Shown one piece after another: positions 16,849 to 19,146 of a DNA stretch of 19,146 nt. This stretch comes from Glomus cerebriforme (Eukaryota > Glomeromycota > Glomeromycetes > Glomerales > Glomeraceae), in the NCBI GenBank assembly GCA_003550305.1, contig QKYT01000758.1, positions 33,805 through 52,950 of the forward strand, written 5' to 3'. The translations under genes were made by a program, and so were the position numbers. The notes under the pieces were generated by a model, which saw only the letters and a program-made list of their open reading frames with translations, was not told the origin of the DNA and searched no databases. Numbering within the stretch: position 1 is the first letter of the stretch; the number at the start of each line of letters is the position of its first letter.

Positions 16849-17012
16849 ACTTCAGTTCTTTGTTGTCTTGGATTGGACTTTGACATGCAAGACCTGACTG
16901 AGGAGCATGAGGAACGGATTAAGGTAATCAACAGTTGCGCAGTGAGATTGAGAATATGAAAGTGCAAGTGCGAGAGGCGGAAAAACTTCTTGCATCTATA
17001 AATGTACCATAA
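16849..17012 (+). pseudogene. Coiled-coil exon remnant with higher GC
   Basis: A pyrimidine tract and TTTTTAG (ending 16846) look like a splice acceptor. From 16849 the frame reads TSVLCCLGLDFDMQDLTEEH, EERIK. After one missing base near 16930 it continues QLRSEIENMKVQVREAEKLL and ends ASINVP at TAA 17010. The charged, heptad-like text predicts a coiled coil. Base use is clearly richer in G and C than the flanks, suggesting a recent or foreign insertion, perhaps part of a transposon captured between hAT-like sequences. The family is not recognised. Confidence 0.35.
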
Positions 17013-17124
17013 TTTTCTTGGGAATTTCCTAGCATTTTTTTCTGAGAATCTCAATCCGCACAAAATTTTTAGCAAATTTCCAATTGCCAAAAACTAACAG
17101 AATGTCTGAACTTCCTGGAACCAA

Positions 17125-17167
17125 CAGACTTACCAGAATTTTTGGATTTCCAAATTTTCCAAGTCTG
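17125..17167. repeat. Imperfect hairpin with CAGACTT arms
   Basis: CAGACTTACCAGAATTTTTG and CAAATTTTCCAAGTCTG form a stem with a few mismatches around GGATTTC. It could be a small foldback in the same repeat block. Confidence 0.35.
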
Positions 17168-19146
17168 TAATACAGTTACTTTTGTTAACACGAACGTGTA
17201 ATGATTTTTAGTGAATACTATAAGGATTTGTTTGTACAATTGCCTCCATTCATAAAGAAAGTGTATTTTGCGCAAGATCACATTTTGATACATGATCCCA
17301 AATATCAATTTTCAATATTTTTTTCTGGTTATTTCACCATAAAATCTGTACAATATTTTTGAAGTTCCAAAAAAGAATTAGATTGAAAACTTGTCGATGA
17401 ATAAGTTCAAAATGTTGTTTCATCTATTTAGTTTTATTTTCAATAAAATACTTTTGTAAATAATCAACTAATTTTGATCGTCGGCAGCAACTAAAACTTG
17501 AATGTTCTTCATTATGAAATGATATCACCATAAATATATCCACAATATAATTTTTTTTCCATTGATAAATAAAATAATTAAGCTTACTTCAAAATAACTT
17601 GAAATATTCTTGTAAAATCTTTGGAAACTTAATGAGTTAAAGCATTACACCATTCTTTTTATTGAAACTAAAATTCGTCATAAAAATAGAGAATGATAAC
17701 ACAGGATGATCATATGCGCACGAAATATTTTTACACTCGATTTTTACAAACTTCAATAATCATAATATTTACTGTAAATTAAAAAAAAATTATAAAATTA
17801 ATAATAACAGTTGACAGTTGACAGTTGATTTCCATATTTACAATTCAACTTACTATTTTAATATTTAATACTTGTATAACTGAATATTATAACCAATCAG
17901 TTGCGAATCTGAATTTATTCTGCCAGGTTGATGGTACAACGTGATAAGGTATATAATACACTAAACTTTTGATAGTTTGAAATCAGTTTTAATTAGGCAG
18001 TAGTCACAAGACATTTAATATCAGTTATTAAAATAAATCAAAGAAGTACTGTAGATGAATTTACAAAAAAGTAGTAATGTATCTTCTACTAGATTAACAT
18101 ATGAAACACATTTATAAGCTATTTATACATTTATACAAGTAGATTACTTAATTTTAATAATCTTCCTGAACCAAAAATTTAGATAATTATTATAAGCAAT
18201 NTGAGAAATATTATAAGTATGGATTATTCCGTTAAATAAAATTTTATTTTGTTTGAAAAAGTATTCAAAAACTAAATAATCGAAAATGGTGAAAATTAAA
18301 ACTTCATTTATACTAATTAATTTTATAATTTTCATTTTTTTAGATCAAAATAATGATCCTAAAGAGGAACAAATTTCATTTAATTTTTGTTGTGCGTAAT
18401 ACAAAATCAAAACAAAAAACTCAAAGATTCAATGAATAATTAAAATTAGACTAGTAGTAATGCTATAAAATAATGTAAATCTATAAAACTATTTATAATA
18501 AGTTAAGAGTAACTTTAAACATTAAGGCTATATATTTATTTTTTATTATGATTAGACTATACTACTAAAAAATTTGCCATATTTATTTGAAAATTTATGC
18601 GCAGAAATAAATTTAAAATGTATGTATGCCTGTAAGAATAATACTCAATAAAAAAAATAAAATTTATCATTAAATAAACTAATTNATCATTTTTCTTCCT
18701 CATAATATAAAAAATTTTTCAAATTATCTATTAATCCATAAAATAGACTAAAACGGTAGATTTAATAAATCACTTCATTATAATTTTTAAATTCTATTTA
18801 TTGTAGTTTTCAAAATAGTCGAAATTAAAATTTATCCCATTATGATTTTTGTACAATTTTTTTATGGAATAGATATCCATTCACCATTTCGAAATTAATA
18901 ATTTTTCGTTAGTAGTTCGAAATAAAGTTTTCGCATATAAAAATGGTTGGTTGAGGTGATATGAATTATCAAGAAAAATATTATTTGTTACACATGAAAT
19001 ATGAAAATTATGCTTAAAATTTTTTTTCATGGCAACGGACCATCCATTATTATATGTTAAGATGATGTTAATTTGCGCAATCGCTCAAATTATCCTAGTA
19101 TAAAAAAGAGATCCAATATTTTTCCTATTCGGTAATCTGTTGTGCT
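17168..19146. other. AT-rich DNA, no gene seen
   Basis: Nearly 2 kb with no convincing ORF, splice signal or conserved motif on either strand. Features seen are a 7-bp tandem repeat at 17807-17828, many poly-A and poly-T runs, and N bases at 18201 and 18685. Short open stretches are Ile, Lys and Asn-rich, as expected by chance. Confidence 0.45.
17807..17828. repeat. 7-bp tandem repeat ACAGTTG x3
   Basis: Three consecutive copies of ACAGTTG occur in an otherwise AT-only context. Confidence 0.7.

Noticed and set aside
16824..17308. Two overlapping minus-strand frames of 88 and 79 codons
   Set aside because: The first is antisense to the coiled-coil exon remnant. The second has no conserved features in low-complexity DNA.
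1..19146. CRISPR array or bacterial operon structures
   Set aside because: No regularly spaced identical repeats were seen, and introns, poly(A) signals and domain families point to a eukaryote.

Overview
The window looks like a gene-poor, repeat-laden accessory stretch of a fungal nuclear genome, most likely an arbuscular mycorrhizal fungus such as Rhizophagus/Glomus. This rests on content, not a search: very AT-rich DNA, eukaryotic introns of about 67-79 bp, an F-box/LRR gene, a protein kinase whose C-terminal tail and last intron fit kinase families I know as expanded in these fungi, hAT transposase debris, and miniature transposons. A few N bases (15450, 15455, 15468, 18201, 18685) suggest a draft assembly. 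Most genes are broken; only two or three short ORFs look intact.

Layout. 1-1570: non-coding repeats (a diverged 46-bp tandem array, a ~290-bp inverted-repeat element, a diverged direct duplication, and a long-armed hairpin). 1571-7662: a degraded gene cluster. It holds a small cysteine-containing ORF on the minus strand, then on the plus strand a primase-helicase pseudogene of the archaeo-eukaryotic primase plus D5/DUF5906 SF3 helicase type, split by a 610-bp MITE with an 8-bp target duplication. After it come a tyrosine-recombinase-like pseudogene and a coiled-coil ORF. 7795-9424: an F-box fragment running into a Gag-like segment, then an F-box/LRR pseudogene full of in-frame stops but without frameshifts. 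9530-9717: a possible minus-strand exon remnant.

9881-11496: the two best intact ORFs, of 147 aa (+) and 223 aa (-, coiled coil), each with a plausible poly(A) signal. 11500-14880: AT-rich DNA with a decayed, intron-containing hAT transposase on the minus strand (about 13000-13880). 14870-15627: the C-lobe and tail of a protein kinase pseudogene with one recognisable intron. 15628-19146: AT-rich, essentially non-coding, with inverted repeats, a hAT-like end near 16604 and one coiled-coil exon remnant at 16849-17012.

The most interesting unit is the co-oriented set primase-helicase, recombinase-like protein and coiled-coil protein. Replication plus site-specific recombination functions in one small cluster suggest a decayed self-replicating mobile or virus-like element integrated in the fungal genome. 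Its ends were not found.
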